From Roseateles_E cavernae (GTDB lineage: Bacteria > Pseudomonadota > Gammaproteobacteria > Burkholderiales > Burkholderiaceae_C), in NCBI RefSeq assembly GCF_040187885.1, contig NZ_JBDPLH010000008.1, positions 62,001 through 126,000 on the forward strand: a DNA stretch of 64,000 nt, written 5' to 3'. The first letter of the stretch is position 1. Each line of letters opens with the position of its first letter. Of this stretch, positions 54,697 through 63,375 are shown piece after piece. Both the position numbers and the translations under genes were made by a program. The notes under the pieces were generated by a model that did no database searches, was not told the DNA's origin, and saw only the letters and a list, made by a program, of their open reading frames with translations.

Positions 54697-55680
54697 TCAG
54701 GTATCGATCGTCACCTTGCCGTCCTTGACCACCTTGCCCCATTTGGCGGTTTCGGTCTCGATGAAGCGCTTGAACTTGTCGGCCGAGCCGCCGCCGTCTT
54801 CGGCGCCGTACATGTCCAGCTTCTCCTGCACATCGGGCATGGCCAGCACGGTGTTGACGTCGCGGTTGACCTTGTCGGTGATGGCCTTGGGCAGCTTGCC
54901 GGGGCCGGCCAGGCCGTACCAGGTGGTGGCCTCGAAGCCCTCGAAACCCTGCTCCTGCATGGTCGGCACGGTGGGGTGGCCCTTGGCGCGCTTGGTGCGG
55001 GTCTGGGCCACCGCGATCACCTTGCCGCTCTTCACATGGGGCGTGGCCGCCGTCATCGTCTCGAAGCTGTACTGGATCTGGCCGCCCATGATGTCGGTCA
55101 GCAGCGGGCCGCTGCCCTTGTAGGGGATGTGCAGCGCGTCGACCTTGGCCTGCTGCTTGAACAGCTCCAGCGCCAGATGTTGCGCCGAGCCATTGCCAGC
55201 CGAGCCGAAGCTGATCTTGCCGGGCTCGGCCTTGCACAGCGCGGCGATGTCCTTGGCAGTCTTGGCCTGCTGGCCCGGGTGCGCGATCAGCAGATTGGGC
55301 GTGACGCCCACCAGCACGATGGGGGTGAAGTCGCGCTCGATGTTGTAGCGCAGCTTGGGCTGCAGGCTGGGCGCCAGCGCATGGCTGTTGATATGGGCCA
55401 TCAGCAGCACGCTGCCATCGGCCGGCTGCTGGGCCACATACTCGGCCGCCAGCACGCCGGCCACGCCGGCCTTGTTCTCGATCAGCACCTGCTGGCCCCA
55501 CATCTGCGAGAGCTTCTGCCCGACCACCCGGGCCAGCGCATCGGTGCCGCCGCCCGGCGGGAAGCCGACGATGATGCGCACCGGGCCGGTGGGCCAGTCG
55601 CCCGCCTGGGCGCGCAGCTGGGGCGCGACGAGGCCGGCAGCGGCCGCACCGGCCGCCTGGATCAGGGTACGTCTTTGCAT
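54697..55680 (-). CDS. Bug-family (tripartite tricarboxylate type) periplasmic binding protein
   Basis: 327 residues from the ATG at 55680. The Tat-like leader MQRRTLIQAAGAAAAGLVAP ends near LRAQA. Family marks: RIIVGFPPGGGTDALAR, VLIENKAGVAG and HIPYKGSGPLL. Such proteins bind small carboxylates and are very abundant in Burkholderiales. No membrane subunits are near. It is the last gene of a minus-strand set with a hydratase and an aminotransferase, so its ligand may be the substrate of that pathway. Confidence 0.88.
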   Translation of the reverse strand: MQRRTLIQAAGAAAAGLVAPQLRAQAGDWPTGPVRIIVGFPPGGGTDALARVVGQKLSQMWGQQVLIENKAGVAGVLAAEYVAQQPADGSVLLMAHINSHALAPSLQPKLRYNIERDFTPIVLVGVTPNLLIAHPGQQAKTAKDIAALCKAEPGKISFGSAGNGSAQHLALELFKQQAKVDALHIPYKGSGPLLTDIMGGQIQYSFETMTAATPHVKSGKVIAVAQTRTKRAKGHPTVPTMQEQGFEGFEATTWYGLAGPGKLPKAITDKVNRDVNTVLAMPDVQEKLDMYGAEDGGGSADKFKRFIETETAKWGKVVKDGKVTIDT

Positions 55681-55741
55681 GCTTTGTCTCCTGTTGTGAT
55701 GGGAAATCGAGCGAAGGAACGCGCGGTCGATCAGAACAGCA

Positions 55742-56488
55742 TCAAACCAGCACCAAACGCACCGGGGGCAGGCCGGCGATCTGCCCCAGCGCCTCGCCGG
55801 GGCCTTCGGGCAGATAGGCACCGGTATAGGTGCCGGTGGTGATCAGCGTGCCGGGCGGGACGGCCTGGCCGCGCTCACGGCAATGGTTGAGCACCCAGAC
55901 CAGCAGGCGGCGCGGATCGCCGGCCGGGTTGGCGGGCAGAGTCGGGGCGATGTCGCGGCCGTCGAACTGCCAGCTCAGTGCGGGCGCAACAAAAGGGAAG
56001 GCCGGGTCATAGGGCACACAGGCGCCGGCGACCAGCGCGCCGTGGTTCTGCAGATCGGCCAGCTGGGCCAGCGGCGCCAGCGGCTTGTCGCCCTGGGGGC
56101 GCAGGCGGCTGGCGACCAGCTCGATGGCGGCGCAGACGCCGTCGACGCCGGCCAGTGCTTCCTCGAGGCCATAGGGCTGCGGACGCACCGGGAACTCGCG
56201 GCCGATCCGGAACGCGATCTCCAGCTCCAGGCCCAGAAAGCGGCCGAAGCGGGCCGGCTGCAGGCGTGCCGGACTGAGCAGCACCTGCGGCAGCGGCGCG
56301 CCCAGGGCCGGGCCGTCGGCGCCCCTGGCCCCGACCTTCCAGCCCGCTGCCTGCTGGCCGCGCAGCAGCAGGGTCAGGTCTTGCACCGCATGGGAGGAAG
56401 CCGCGTCGAGAGGTGTCAGTTCGAGCGGCAGCGCGACCGGCCCGTCCATCCAGGCCTGGGTCAGCAGGGCGGCCAGATCAGCGTCCAT
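55742..56488 (-). CDS. 2-keto-4-pentenoate hydratase-like protein (FAH superfamily)
   Basis: 248 residues. AGWKVGARGADGPALGAPL and LGLELEIAFRIGREFP (metal-binding Glu pair), AAIELVASRL, and the C-terminal TLITTGTYTGAYLPEGPGE are those of MhpD-type hydratases. They add water to 2-hydroxydienoates in aromatic breakdown, or act as decarboxylases. The stop of the aminotransferase gene is 2 bases upstream. The actual substrate is unknown. A CAAGACCTGACCC copy is at 56375. Confidence 0.82.
   Translation of the reverse strand: MDADLAALLTQAWMDGPVALPLELTPLDAASSHAVQDLTLLLRGQQAAGWKVGARGADGPALGAPLPQVLLSPARLQPARFGRFLGLELEIAFRIGREFPVRPQPYGLEEALAGVDGVCAAIELVASRLRPQGDKPLAPLAQLADLQNHGALVAGACVPYDPAFPFVAPALSWQFDGRDIAPTLPANPAGDPRRLLVWVLNHCRERGQAVPPGTLITTGTYTGAYLPEGPGEALGQIAGLPPVRLVLV
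56375..56383 (-). repeat. CAAGACCTG copy 15 (extended ACCC)
   Basis: In the hydratase gene, Gln-Asp-Leu. Confidence 0.9.
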
Positions 56489-56490
56489 GT

Positions 56491-57726
56491 TCAGCCCCGC
56501 TTCAGTGCGGCTGCCGCGTGGGCGGCGAAATAGTCCATCGCCGCCTGCACGCCGCTGCCGGCGAGCCGGACGCCGGCCAGCTTCAGCCCCATCTCGCAGC
56601 CGGCCAGCGTGGCCAGCAGGGTCAGGTCATTGCTGTCGCCCAGATGGCCGATGCGGAACATGCGGCCCTTGAGCTTGCCCAGGCCGGTGCCCAGCGACAT
56701 GTCGAAGCGCTCGTAGATCAGCCGGCGCACCGCGTCGGCATCGACGCCCGCCGGCATGATGACCCCGGTCAGCACCGGCGAGTAGACGGCCGGATCGGCG
56801 CACTGGATGGGCAGGCCCCAGGCCGTGACGGCGGCGCGCACGCCGGCGCCCCAGCGCTGGTGGCGGGCGAACACCGCGTCCAGCCCCTCGGCGGCCAGCA
56901 TCTCCAGCGCCTCATGCAGGCCGTAGAGCAGATTGGTATTGGGTGTCGAGGGCCAGTAGCCATCCTTGTTCATCTCCAGCATCTCGTCCCAGGCCCAGTA
57001 GGCCTTGGGCAGCTGGGCGCTCCTGGCGGCCTCCAGCGCGCGCGCCGAGGGCACGTTGAAACTGATGCCCGGCGGCAGCATCAGGCCTTTCTGCGAGCCG
57101 CTGACCGTCACGTCCACGCCCCATTCGTCATGCCGGTAGTCGGCGCTGGCCAGGCCCGAGATCGTGTCGACCAGCAGCAGGGCCGGGTGGCCGGCCGCGT
57201 CGATCGCGCGGCGCACCGCGGCGATATCCGAGGTCACGCCGGTCGAGGTCTCGTTGTGCACGACGCAGACCGCCTTGATCTTCTTGTCGACGTCCTTCTT
57301 CAGCCGCGCCTCGATCAGCTCGGCCTGCACGCCGCGGCGCCAGCTCGGCGCATGGGGCAGGTGCTCGTCCTCGCCGGCCCAGGCCAGGATCTCGGGCTTG
57401 AGCCCGAGGCGCACAGCCAGCTTGGCCCATAGCGCGGCGAAGTGGCCGGTCTCGTACATCAGGACCTCGTCGCCGGGGCTCAGGGTGTTGACCAGGGCGG
57501 CCTCCCAGGCGCCGGTGCCCGAGGCCGGGTAGATCAGGACCGGCTGCCGGGTCTTGAAGATGGGCTTGATGTCGGCCAGCAGCTGCCGCCCCAGCGCGCC
57601 GAACTCGGGGCCGCGATGGTCGATGGTGGGCAGGCTCATCGCGCGCAGGATGCGGTCCGGCACCGGGCTGGGGCCGGGGATCTGCAGGAAATGGCGGCCG
57701 GTGGGGTGATGGTCGAGCTGGAGCAT
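56491..57726 (-). CDS. serine-glyoxylate / alanine-glyoxylate type class V aminotransferase
   Basis: 411 residues from MLQLDHHPTGRHFL. Family signatures: FLQIPGPSPVPDRILRAM, PASGTGAWEAALVNTL, VHNETSTGV, LLLVDTISGLAS, and the PLP lysine in VSGSQKGLMLPPG. Converts an amino acid plus glyoxylate (or another oxoacid) to glycine plus the corresponding oxoacid. It lies divergent from a GntR regulator and an FAD/Fe-S 2-hydroxyacid dehydrogenase, consistent with glyoxylate chemistry. It is related to PhnW, but the sequence fits the glyoxylate group better. Confidence 0.88.
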   Translation of the reverse strand: MLQLDHHPTGRHFLQIPGPSPVPDRILRAMSLPTIDHRGPEFGALGRQLLADIKPIFKTRQPVLIYPASGTGAWEAALVNTLSPGDEVLMYETGHFAALWAKLAVRLGLKPEILAWAGEDEHLPHAPSWRRGVQAELIEARLKKDVDKKIKAVCVVHNETSTGVTSDIAAVRRAIDAAGHPALLLVDTISGLASADYRHDEWGVDVTVSGSQKGLMLPPGISFNVPSARALEAARSAQLPKAYWAWDEMLEMNKDGYWPSTPNTNLLYGLHEALEMLAAEGLDAVFARHQRWGAGVRAAVTAWGLPIQCADPAVYSPVLTGVIMPAGVDADAVRRLIYERFDMSLGTGLGKLKGRMFRIGHLGDSNDLTLLATLAGCEMGLKLAGVRLAGSGVQAAMDYFAAHAAAALKRG

Positions 57727-57759
57727 GGGGGTCTTTCCGAGTTCTTTGCCTTCGGCTAG

Positions 57760-57773
57760 TTTTGCATGCAAAA
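57760..57773. promoter_or_regulatory. operator palindrome 1, probable GntR/FCD site
   Basis: TTTTGCATGCAAAA, perfect 14-base palindrome, 34 bases before the aminotransferase start. Confidence 0.7.
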
Positions 57774-57826
57774 ACAAGGGGTGCACCTTGGAATACCCTT
57801 AATCATTGGCTTCTTGGGGGTAAAAA

Positions 57827-57838
57827 TTTGCATGCAAA
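57827..57838. promoter_or_regulatory. operator palindrome 2, probable GntR/FCD site
   Basis: TTTGCATGCAAA, the same 12-base core, centred 66 bases from palindrome 1 and 24 bases before the GntR start. Probably mediates autoregulation. Confidence 0.7.
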
Positions 57839-57861
57839 ATATGACGAAGGAGTTTTCAGCC

Positions 57862-58551
57862 ATGGCCGAGATCGTCAAGATGTCCCACCTGGCCCTGCAT
57901 GAGCAGGTGTCCGCGCGCCTGCGCACCATGCTGGTCGAAGGCCGCATCGCGCCGGGCGCCAAGCTCAACGAGCGCGAGCTCAGCGAGCAGCTGCAGGTCT
58001 CGCGCACCCCGCTGCGCGAGGCCATCAAGCTGCTGGCCGCCGAGGGGCTGGTGGATCTCTTGCCCAACCGCGGCGCGGTCGCGGTCAAGCTGACCGAGGC
58101 CGATGTGATGCACAGCTTCGAGCTGCTGGCCGAGCTGGAGGGCCTGTCCGGCGCGCTGGCGGCCGAGCGCATTGCCGAGGCCGAGATCGCCGAGCTGCGC
58201 GCTCTGCATTTCGAGATGATGGCCTGCCATGCGCGGCGCGACCTGTCCGGCTACTACCGGCTCAATGCCCGCATCCACAGCGCGATCAACGAGGCGGCCG
58301 GCAACCCGGTGTTGGCCCAGACCTATCGCGCGATCAATGCCCGCGTGCAGTCGCTGCGCTTTCGCACCAACCAGGACGAGGCCAAATGGGCGCGCGCGCT
58401 GGCCGAGCACCAGCAGATGATCGAAGCACTGGCCGCGCGCGATGGCGCCCGGCTGCGCGAGGTGCTGATCCAGCATGTGCTGGCCAAGCGCGACGCGGTG
58501 CTGGCCCTGCTGCGGGACGGGGCCATCTATCCGGCCGAGGCCGCGCGATGA
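57862..58551 (+). CDS. GntR-family regulator, FCD subgroup
   Basis: 229 residues from MAEIVKMSHLALHE (AAGGAG 11 bases upstream; earlier ATGs at 57832 and 57841 fall in or next to the operator). Winged helix with LNERELSEQLQVSRTPLREAIKLL at about 35-58 (written here in two helices, LNERELSEQL and SRTPLREAI), then the all-helical FCD effector domain. It probably controls both divergent units and senses a hydroxy- or oxoacid. The stop overlaps the next gene as ATGA. Confidence 0.9.
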   Translation: MAEIVKMSHLALHEQVSARLRTMLVEGRIAPGAKLNERELSEQLQVSRTPLREAIKLLAAEGLVDLLPNRGAVAVKLTEADVMHSFELLAELEGLSGALAAERIAEAEIAELRALHFEMMACHARRDLSGYYRLNARIHSAINEAAGNPVLAQTYRAINARVQSLRFRTNQDEAKWARALAEHQQMIEALAARDGARLREVLIQHVLAKRDAVLALLRDGAIYPAEAAR

Positions 58552-61520
58552 GCGGCGATGTGCTGCTGATGGAGCAGCGCCTGCGCCGCGAGACCGAGGG
58601 CGAGGTGAGGTTCGATGCCGGCTCCCGTGGCCGCTATGCCACCGACGCCTCGATCTACCAGATCATGCCGCTGGGCGTGTTCGTGCCCAGGACCGAGCGC
58701 GACATCGCCACCGCGATCGCGATCGCCGGCGAGCTGAAGATCCCGGTGCTGCCGCGCGGCGGCGGCACCAGCCAGTGTGGCCAGACCACCGGCGCGGCCC
58801 TGGTGATCGACAACAGCAAGCACTTTCGCCGCGTGCTGAGCGTCGATGTCGAGCAGCGCCGCGCCACGGTCGAACCGGGCCTGGTGCTGGACCATCTGAA
58901 TGCGCAGCTCAAGCCCCATGGGCTCTGGTACCCGGTCGATGTCTCGACCAGCGCCCAGGCCACCTTGGGCGGCATGGCCGGCAACAATTCCTGCGGCTCG
59001 CGCTCGATCGCCTATGGCAATATGGTGCACAACGTGGTCGGCGCCAGCGCCTGGCTGTCCGATGGCTCGCTCGTGGACTTCGGGCCGGTGTCAGGTCTTG
59101 CCGCCGGCCGTGCGGCCGGGATCGCCGAGTTCGTGCGCGGTCTGGCGCAAAGCCATCGCGCCGAGCTGGCCGAGCACTGGCCCAAGGTGCTGCGCCGCGT
59201 CGGCGGCTACAACCTCGACATCTTCGACTGCCAGAACGAGCGGCCCTATACCGACGACGGCAGCGTCAACCTGGCCCATCTGCTGATCGGCTCGGAGGGC
59301 ACGCTGGCCTACACCCGCAGCCTGAGCCTGCAGTTGGCCGAGCTGCCGCGCGCCAAGGTGCTGGGCGTGGTCAATTTCGAGAGCTTCCACGCGGCGATGG
59401 ATGCGGCCCAGCACATCGTCAAGCTGGGCCCCAGTGCGGTCGAGCTGGTCGACCGCACGATGATAGAGCTGAGCCTGGCCAACCCGGCCTTCAGGCCGAC
59501 GATAGAGACCGCGCTGATCGGCCGTCCGGCAGCCATCCTGCTGGTCGAGTTCTCCGGCCCGCAGAAACCGCCCCTGCTGAGGCAGTTGGTCGAGCTGGTC
59601 GAGCTGATGGGCGAGCTGGGCCTGCCGGGCACGGTGGTGGAGATGGCCGACGAGGCGCCGCAGAAAAACCTCTGGGAGGTGCGCAAGGCCGGGCTCAACA
59701 TCATGATGAGCCTGAAGGGCGACGGCAAGCCGGTGTCCTTCATCGAGGATTGCGCGGTGCCGCTGCCGCACCTGGCCGAGTACACCGACGCGCTGACCGA
59801 GGTGTTCGCGAAGTATGGCAGCCGCGGCACCTGGTATGCCCATGCCTCGGTCGGCACCCTGCATGTGCGGCCCATCCTGGACATGCGCCGCGACGGCGCG
59901 CTGAAGATGCGGGCGATGGCCGAGGAGGCCTCGGCCCTGGTGCGCAAGTTCAAGGGCGCCTACAGCGGCGAGCATGGCGACGGCCTGTGCCGCGGCGAGT
60001 GGATTGAATGGCAGTTCGGCCCCAAGCTCGTTGAGGCCTTCCGCGCGATCAAGCAGCATATGGATCCGGCCGGTCTGTTCAACCCCGGCAAGATCATCGA
60101 CCCGCCGAAGATGGACGAGGGCGCGCTGTTCCGCTTCCCGCCGGCCTCGGCGCCCAAGCCCTACCGCACGATTGCCTTGAGGCCGGCGCTGGACTGGTCG
60201 GCCTGGAATGTGCAGAACGATCCGGTCACCGAGGCCACGACCGCGCCCGGCAGCGGCGGCGACAGCACCGGCGGCCTGGCCAAGGCGGTCGAGATGTGCA
60301 ATAACAATGGCCACTGCCGCAAGTTCGACGCCGGCACCATGTGCCCCAGCTACCGCGTCACCCGCGACGAGCAACACCTGACCCGCGGCCGCGCCAACAC
60401 GCTGCGACTGGCGCTGTCGGGCCAGCTGGGCGAGGGCGCCTTCACCAGTGAGGCGATGGCCGAGACCATGGCGCTGTGTGTCGGCTGCAAGGGCTGCAAG
60501 CGCGACTGCCCCACCGGCGTCGACATGGCGCGGATGAAGATCGAGTTCCTGTCGCACTACAAGGCCAGGCATGGGCGGACGCTGAAGGACCGGCTGGTCG
60601 CCGCGCTGCCCGACTACGCGGCCTGGGGCGCGCGTGCGCCCTGGCTTTTCAATCTGCGCCTGCCGGGGCTGACCGAGAAGCTACTTGGCTTCTCGGCCAA
60701 GCGCAGCCTGCCGCGCTGGCGCCGCGACACCTTCTGGCGCGCACCGGACCAGGGCCTGTTCTCCAGTCTTGAGGTCACCTTGGCGGCGGGCGAGAAGGCT
60801 GCCGTGCTCTTCGTCGACACCTTCAACGGCAGCTTCGAGAGCGAGAACGCGCTGGCCGCCGCCCGCGTGCTGAAGGCGGCCGGCTATACCCTGCACCAGG
60901 TGAGCAAGGACGGCGGCCAGCACTGCTGCGGCCGCACCTATCTGGCCAGTGGTCAGGTCGATGAGGCCAAGGCCAGGGCGGGTGCGCTGATCCAGGCACT
61001 GCTGCCGCTGGCCAGTGCCGGCATTGCGGTGGTGGGCCTGGAGCCCTCCTGCCTACTGACCCTGCGCGACGAGGCCCTGGTGATGGGCCTGGGCGAGCCG
61101 GCCCAGGTCGTCGGCGCCCAGGCGCTGATGTTCGAGGAGTTCATCGCCCGCGAGGCCAGGGCCGGCCGCTTCGATCTGACGTTCAAGCCCGCCGAGGCGC
61201 CCATCCTGCTGCACGGCCATTGCCATCAGAAGGCCTTCGGCGCGGTGACTCCCATCCTCGAGGTGCTGCGGCTGATTCCCGGCGCCAGCCCGGAGCTGAT
61301 CGAGAGCAGCTGCTGCGGCATGGCCGGCAGCTTCGGCTACGAGGCCAGGCACTACGAGGTGTCGATGCAGATGGCCGAGCTGAGCTTGCTACCGGCCATC
61401 CGCGCCCGGCCCGAGGCCATCGTCGTGGCCGACGGCACCAGCTGCCGGCATCAGATCAAGGACGGCGCGCAGCGCGAGGCTGTTCATGTGGCGCGGCTGC
61501 TGGAGCGATTGATGACCTGA
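58548..61520 (+). CDS. FAD-binding and 4Fe-4S D-2-hydroxyacid dehydrogenase (GlcD/GlcF-type fusion)
   Basis: 990 residues from MSGDVLLMEQRL, overlapping the GntR stop. FAD PCMH domain: PVLPRGGGTSQCGQTTG and NNSCGSRSIAYGNM (about 60-165), then the C-terminal FAD-oxidase domain ending with GEHGDGLCRGEW. Iron-sulfur part: CNNNGHCRKF with MCPSYR, and CVGCKGCKRDCPTGVD (about 645). Two CCG modules follow (HCCGRTYLASG, SCCGMAGSFGYE). It would oxidise glycolate, D-lactate or a similar acid and pass electrons to the quinone pool. The 3' end overlaps the convergent amylase gene by 65 bases. Confidence 0.9.
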   Translation: MSGDVLLMEQRLRRETEGEVRFDAGSRGRYATDASIYQIMPLGVFVPRTERDIATAIAIAGELKIPVLPRGGGTSQCGQTTGAALVIDNSKHFRRVLSVDVEQRRATVEPGLVLDHLNAQLKPHGLWYPVDVSTSAQATLGGMAGNNSCGSRSIAYGNMVHNVVGASAWLSDGSLVDFGPVSGLAAGRAAGIAEFVRGLAQSHRAELAEHWPKVLRRVGGYNLDIFDCQNERPYTDDGSVNLAHLLIGSEGTLAYTRSLSLQLAELPRAKVLGVVNFESFHAAMDAAQHIVKLGPSAVELVDRTMIELSLANPAFRPTIETALIGRPAAILLVEFSGPQKPPLLRQLVELVELMGELGLPGTVVEMADEAPQKNLWEVRKAGLNIMMSLKGDGKPVSFIEDCAVPLPHLAEYTDALTEVFAKYGSRGTWYAHASVGTLHVRPILDMRRDGALKMRAMAEEASALVRKFKGAYSGEHGDGLCRGEWIEWQFGPKLVEAFRAIKQHMDPAGLFNPGKIIDPPKMDEGALFRFPPASAPKPYRTIALRPALDWSAWNVQNDPVTEATTAPGSGGDSTGGLAKAVEMCNNNGHCRKFDAGTMCPSYRVTRDEQHLTRGRANTLRLALSGQLGEGAFTSEAMAETMALCVGCKGCKRDCPTGVDMARMKIEFLSHYKARHGRTLKDRLVAALPDYAAWGARAPWLFNLRLPGLTEKLLGFSAKRSLPRWRRDTFWRAPDQGLFSSLEVTLAAGEKAAVLFVDTFNGSFESENALAAARVLKAAGYTLHQVSKDGGQHCCGRTYLASGQVDEAKARAGALIQALLPLASAGIAVVGLEPSCLLTLRDEALVMGLGEPAQVVGAQALMFEEFIAREARAGRFDLTFKPAEAPILLHGHCHQKAFGAVTPILEVLRLIPGASPELIESSCCGMAGSFGYEARHYEVSMQMAELSLLPAIRARPEAIVVADGTSCRHQIKDGAQREAVHVARLLERLMT
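59092..59100 (-). repeat. CAAGACCTG copy 16
   Basis: In the FAD/Fe-S dehydrogenase gene; the gene strand reads Ser-Gly-Leu with GGT and CTT. Confidence 0.9.
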
Positions 61521-63375
61521 TGTCCAGGACGAGGGCCGAACGCGCCGGAAGGGTCAGGCTTTGCCCCAGTTCGTGACGCTGGCCGCTCATCACGTCGATC
61601 CCATGGGCCTGAAGCCCCAGCACCTCGCCGAAGCGCCGCGTGTCCAGCCGGGTCTCGCTGCCGTTCTTGTTCAGCACCAGCATCACGGTTTGCGTGCCCA
61701 GCTGGCGAAACAGCACATAGCAGCCCTGCTCGGGCGTGTAGTGAATCAGCCGCCCGGCATGCACGGCTGGCGAGCCCTTGCGCCAGTTCAGCAAGCGGCG
61801 CAGCCAGTCCTGCGCTTCACGCTGCCGCGCGCTGAGTCCCTGGCCGCTGAAGCCGTTGACGCTGTCGACCGCCCAGCCGCCGGGGAAGTCGGCCCGCACC
61901 ACGCCGTCGTCGCGCTGCTTCGGGCTTTGCAGCAGCAGCTCGCTGCCGTAGAAGAACTGCGGGATGCGCCGCGTCACGGCCAGATAGGCCCAGGCCATCT
62001 TGGTCAGTGCCAGCTCGCCGTTGAGCAACGAATGCAGGCGCGGCGTGTCGTGGTTGCCCTCGAACAGCACCAGATTCGCCGGGTCCGGGTAGACGAAGTC
62101 ATGGGCCAGGGCCTCGTAGAGCTTGATCAGCCCGCCGCCCTGGTCCTCGGGTTCGCTGAGGCCGGCCAGCAGCGCCCCATGCAGCGGGAAGTCCATCATG
62201 CTGGGCGTCTGCGAGACATAGCCGTCGTGGTTTTTCTTGCCACGCTGCCAGTAGGACACGATGGCCGGATGCGGGCTCCATTCCTCGCCGACGATATTGA
62301 GCCGGGGGTACTCGCGCATCAGCCGGGCCGACCAGGCGGCCAGGAAGTCCTTGTCGGAATAGCTGTAGGTGTCGGTGCGGATGCCGCTGAGCCCGGCGGA
62401 CTCGATCCACCACAAGCTCATCTGGGTCAGGTAGCTGGCCAGCAGCGGATGGCGCTGGTTCAGGTCCGGCATCGTCGTGGTAAACCAGCCGTCGGTGAAG
62501 CGCTTGCGGTCGCTGGCGGCGGCGTAGGGGTCGAGCAGGCTGATGCGGGCGTGATGGGTCTCGGTATAGGCCGGCCATTGGTTGAGCCAGTCGGGGTCGG
62601 GCAGGTCGCGCATCCACCAGTGCTGGCCGCCGATGTGGTTGAGCACGATGTCCTGGATCACGCCCAGGCCCTTGGCGCGGGCCTCGGCGACCAGGGCGCG
62701 GTAGTCCGCATTGCTGCCGAAGCGCGGGTCGACCTGGTAGAAGTCGGTCGCGGCATAGCCGTGGTAGCTGTAGGCGGCGCTGTTGTTCTCGCTCAGCGGG
62801 GTCGGCCAGAGCTGGGTGAAGCCCATGGCGGCGATGTAGTCCAGATGCTGGCGCAGGCCCTTCAGGTCACCGCCATGCCGTCCGCCCGGTGATGCGCGGT
62901 CAAGCCCCTCCCGCATCCCCGCGCGGGCCGTCAGCCCAGGGTCGCCCTGGGCAAAGCGGTCCGGCACCACGAGGTAGATCGCGTCCTCGGGGCCGAAACC
63001 CTGGCGCTGCGCCGAGCCGGGCTCGCGGGCCTGCAGCGCATAGCGCTGCGTCAGCACGGTCTTGCCCTGCGCGTTGTCGAAATGCAGTTCGAGCTCGCCG
63101 GCCCGGGCGGCCGCGTCCAGTTGCAGGTCCAGGAACAGGTAGTTGGGGCTGCTGACCCGGTGGACCTTGCGCAGGTTGACGCCGGCATAGGGCTGCAGCC
63201 TGGGGTTCAACTCGGCGATGCGCTCGCCATGCACCAGCAGCTGCAGGCCGGGTTCGGCCATGCCGACCCACCAGGACGGCGGCTCGATGCGGGAGAGGGT
63301 GTGGGCGTGGGCTGTGTTCATCAGAAAGCTGGCGCCGAGGGCGAGCGCGGCCAGAGTGCTTGCGAGGATGTTCAT
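61456..63375 (-). CDS. secreted GH13 alpha-amylase / neopullulanase-like enzyme
   Basis: 639 residues. Signal peptide to about 24 (NTAHAH). N-terminal cyclomaltodextrinase-type beta domain (RIEPPSWWVGM to about 115), then the GH13 barrel: QDIVLNHIGGQHWW, nucleophile GIRTDTYSYSD, acid/base NIVGEEWSP, and FEGNHDTPRL. A C-terminal beta domain closes it. It probably breaks starch or cyclodextrin outside the cytoplasm and feeds the TonB receptor and MalEFGK. The ATG overlaps the stop of another amylase gene upstream as ATGA. Confidence 0.92.
   Translation of the reverse strand: MNILASTLAALALGASFLMNTAHAHTLSRIEPPSWWVGMAEPGLQLLVHGERIAELNPRLQPYAGVNLRKVHRVSSPNYLFLDLQLDAAARAGELELHFDNAQGKTVLTQRYALQAREPGSAQRQGFGPEDAIYLVVPDRFAQGDPGLTARAGMREGLDRASPGGRHGGDLKGLRQHLDYIAAMGFTQLWPTPLSENNSAAYSYHGYAATDFYQVDPRFGSNADYRALVAEARAKGLGVIQDIVLNHIGGQHWWMRDLPDPDWLNQWPAYTETHHARISLLDPYAAASDRKRFTDGWFTTTMPDLNQRHPLLASYLTQMSLWWIESAGLSGIRTDTYSYSDKDFLAAWSARLMREYPRLNIVGEEWSPHPAIVSYWQRGKKNHDGYVSQTPSMMDFPLHGALLAGLSEPEDQGGGLIKLYEALAHDFVYPDPANLVLFEGNHDTPRLHSLLNGELALTKMAWAYLAVTRRIPQFFYGSELLLQSPKQRDDGVVRADFPGGWAVDSVNGFSGQGLSARQREAQDWLRRLLNWRKGSPAVHAGRLIHYTPEQGCYVLFRQLGTQTVMLVLNKNGSETRLDTRRFGEVLGLQAHGIDVMSGQRHELGQSLTLPARSALVLDIRSSIAPAAAPHEQPRAARRP

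Noticed and set aside
56491..57726. Possible AEP-pyruvate transaminase (PhnW) completing the phosphonate route
   Set aside because: The N-terminal IPGPSPVPDRIL and overall motifs fit serine/alanine-glyoxylate aminotransferases, and it is 34 kb from the phosphonate operon next to a hydroxyacid dehydrogenase.
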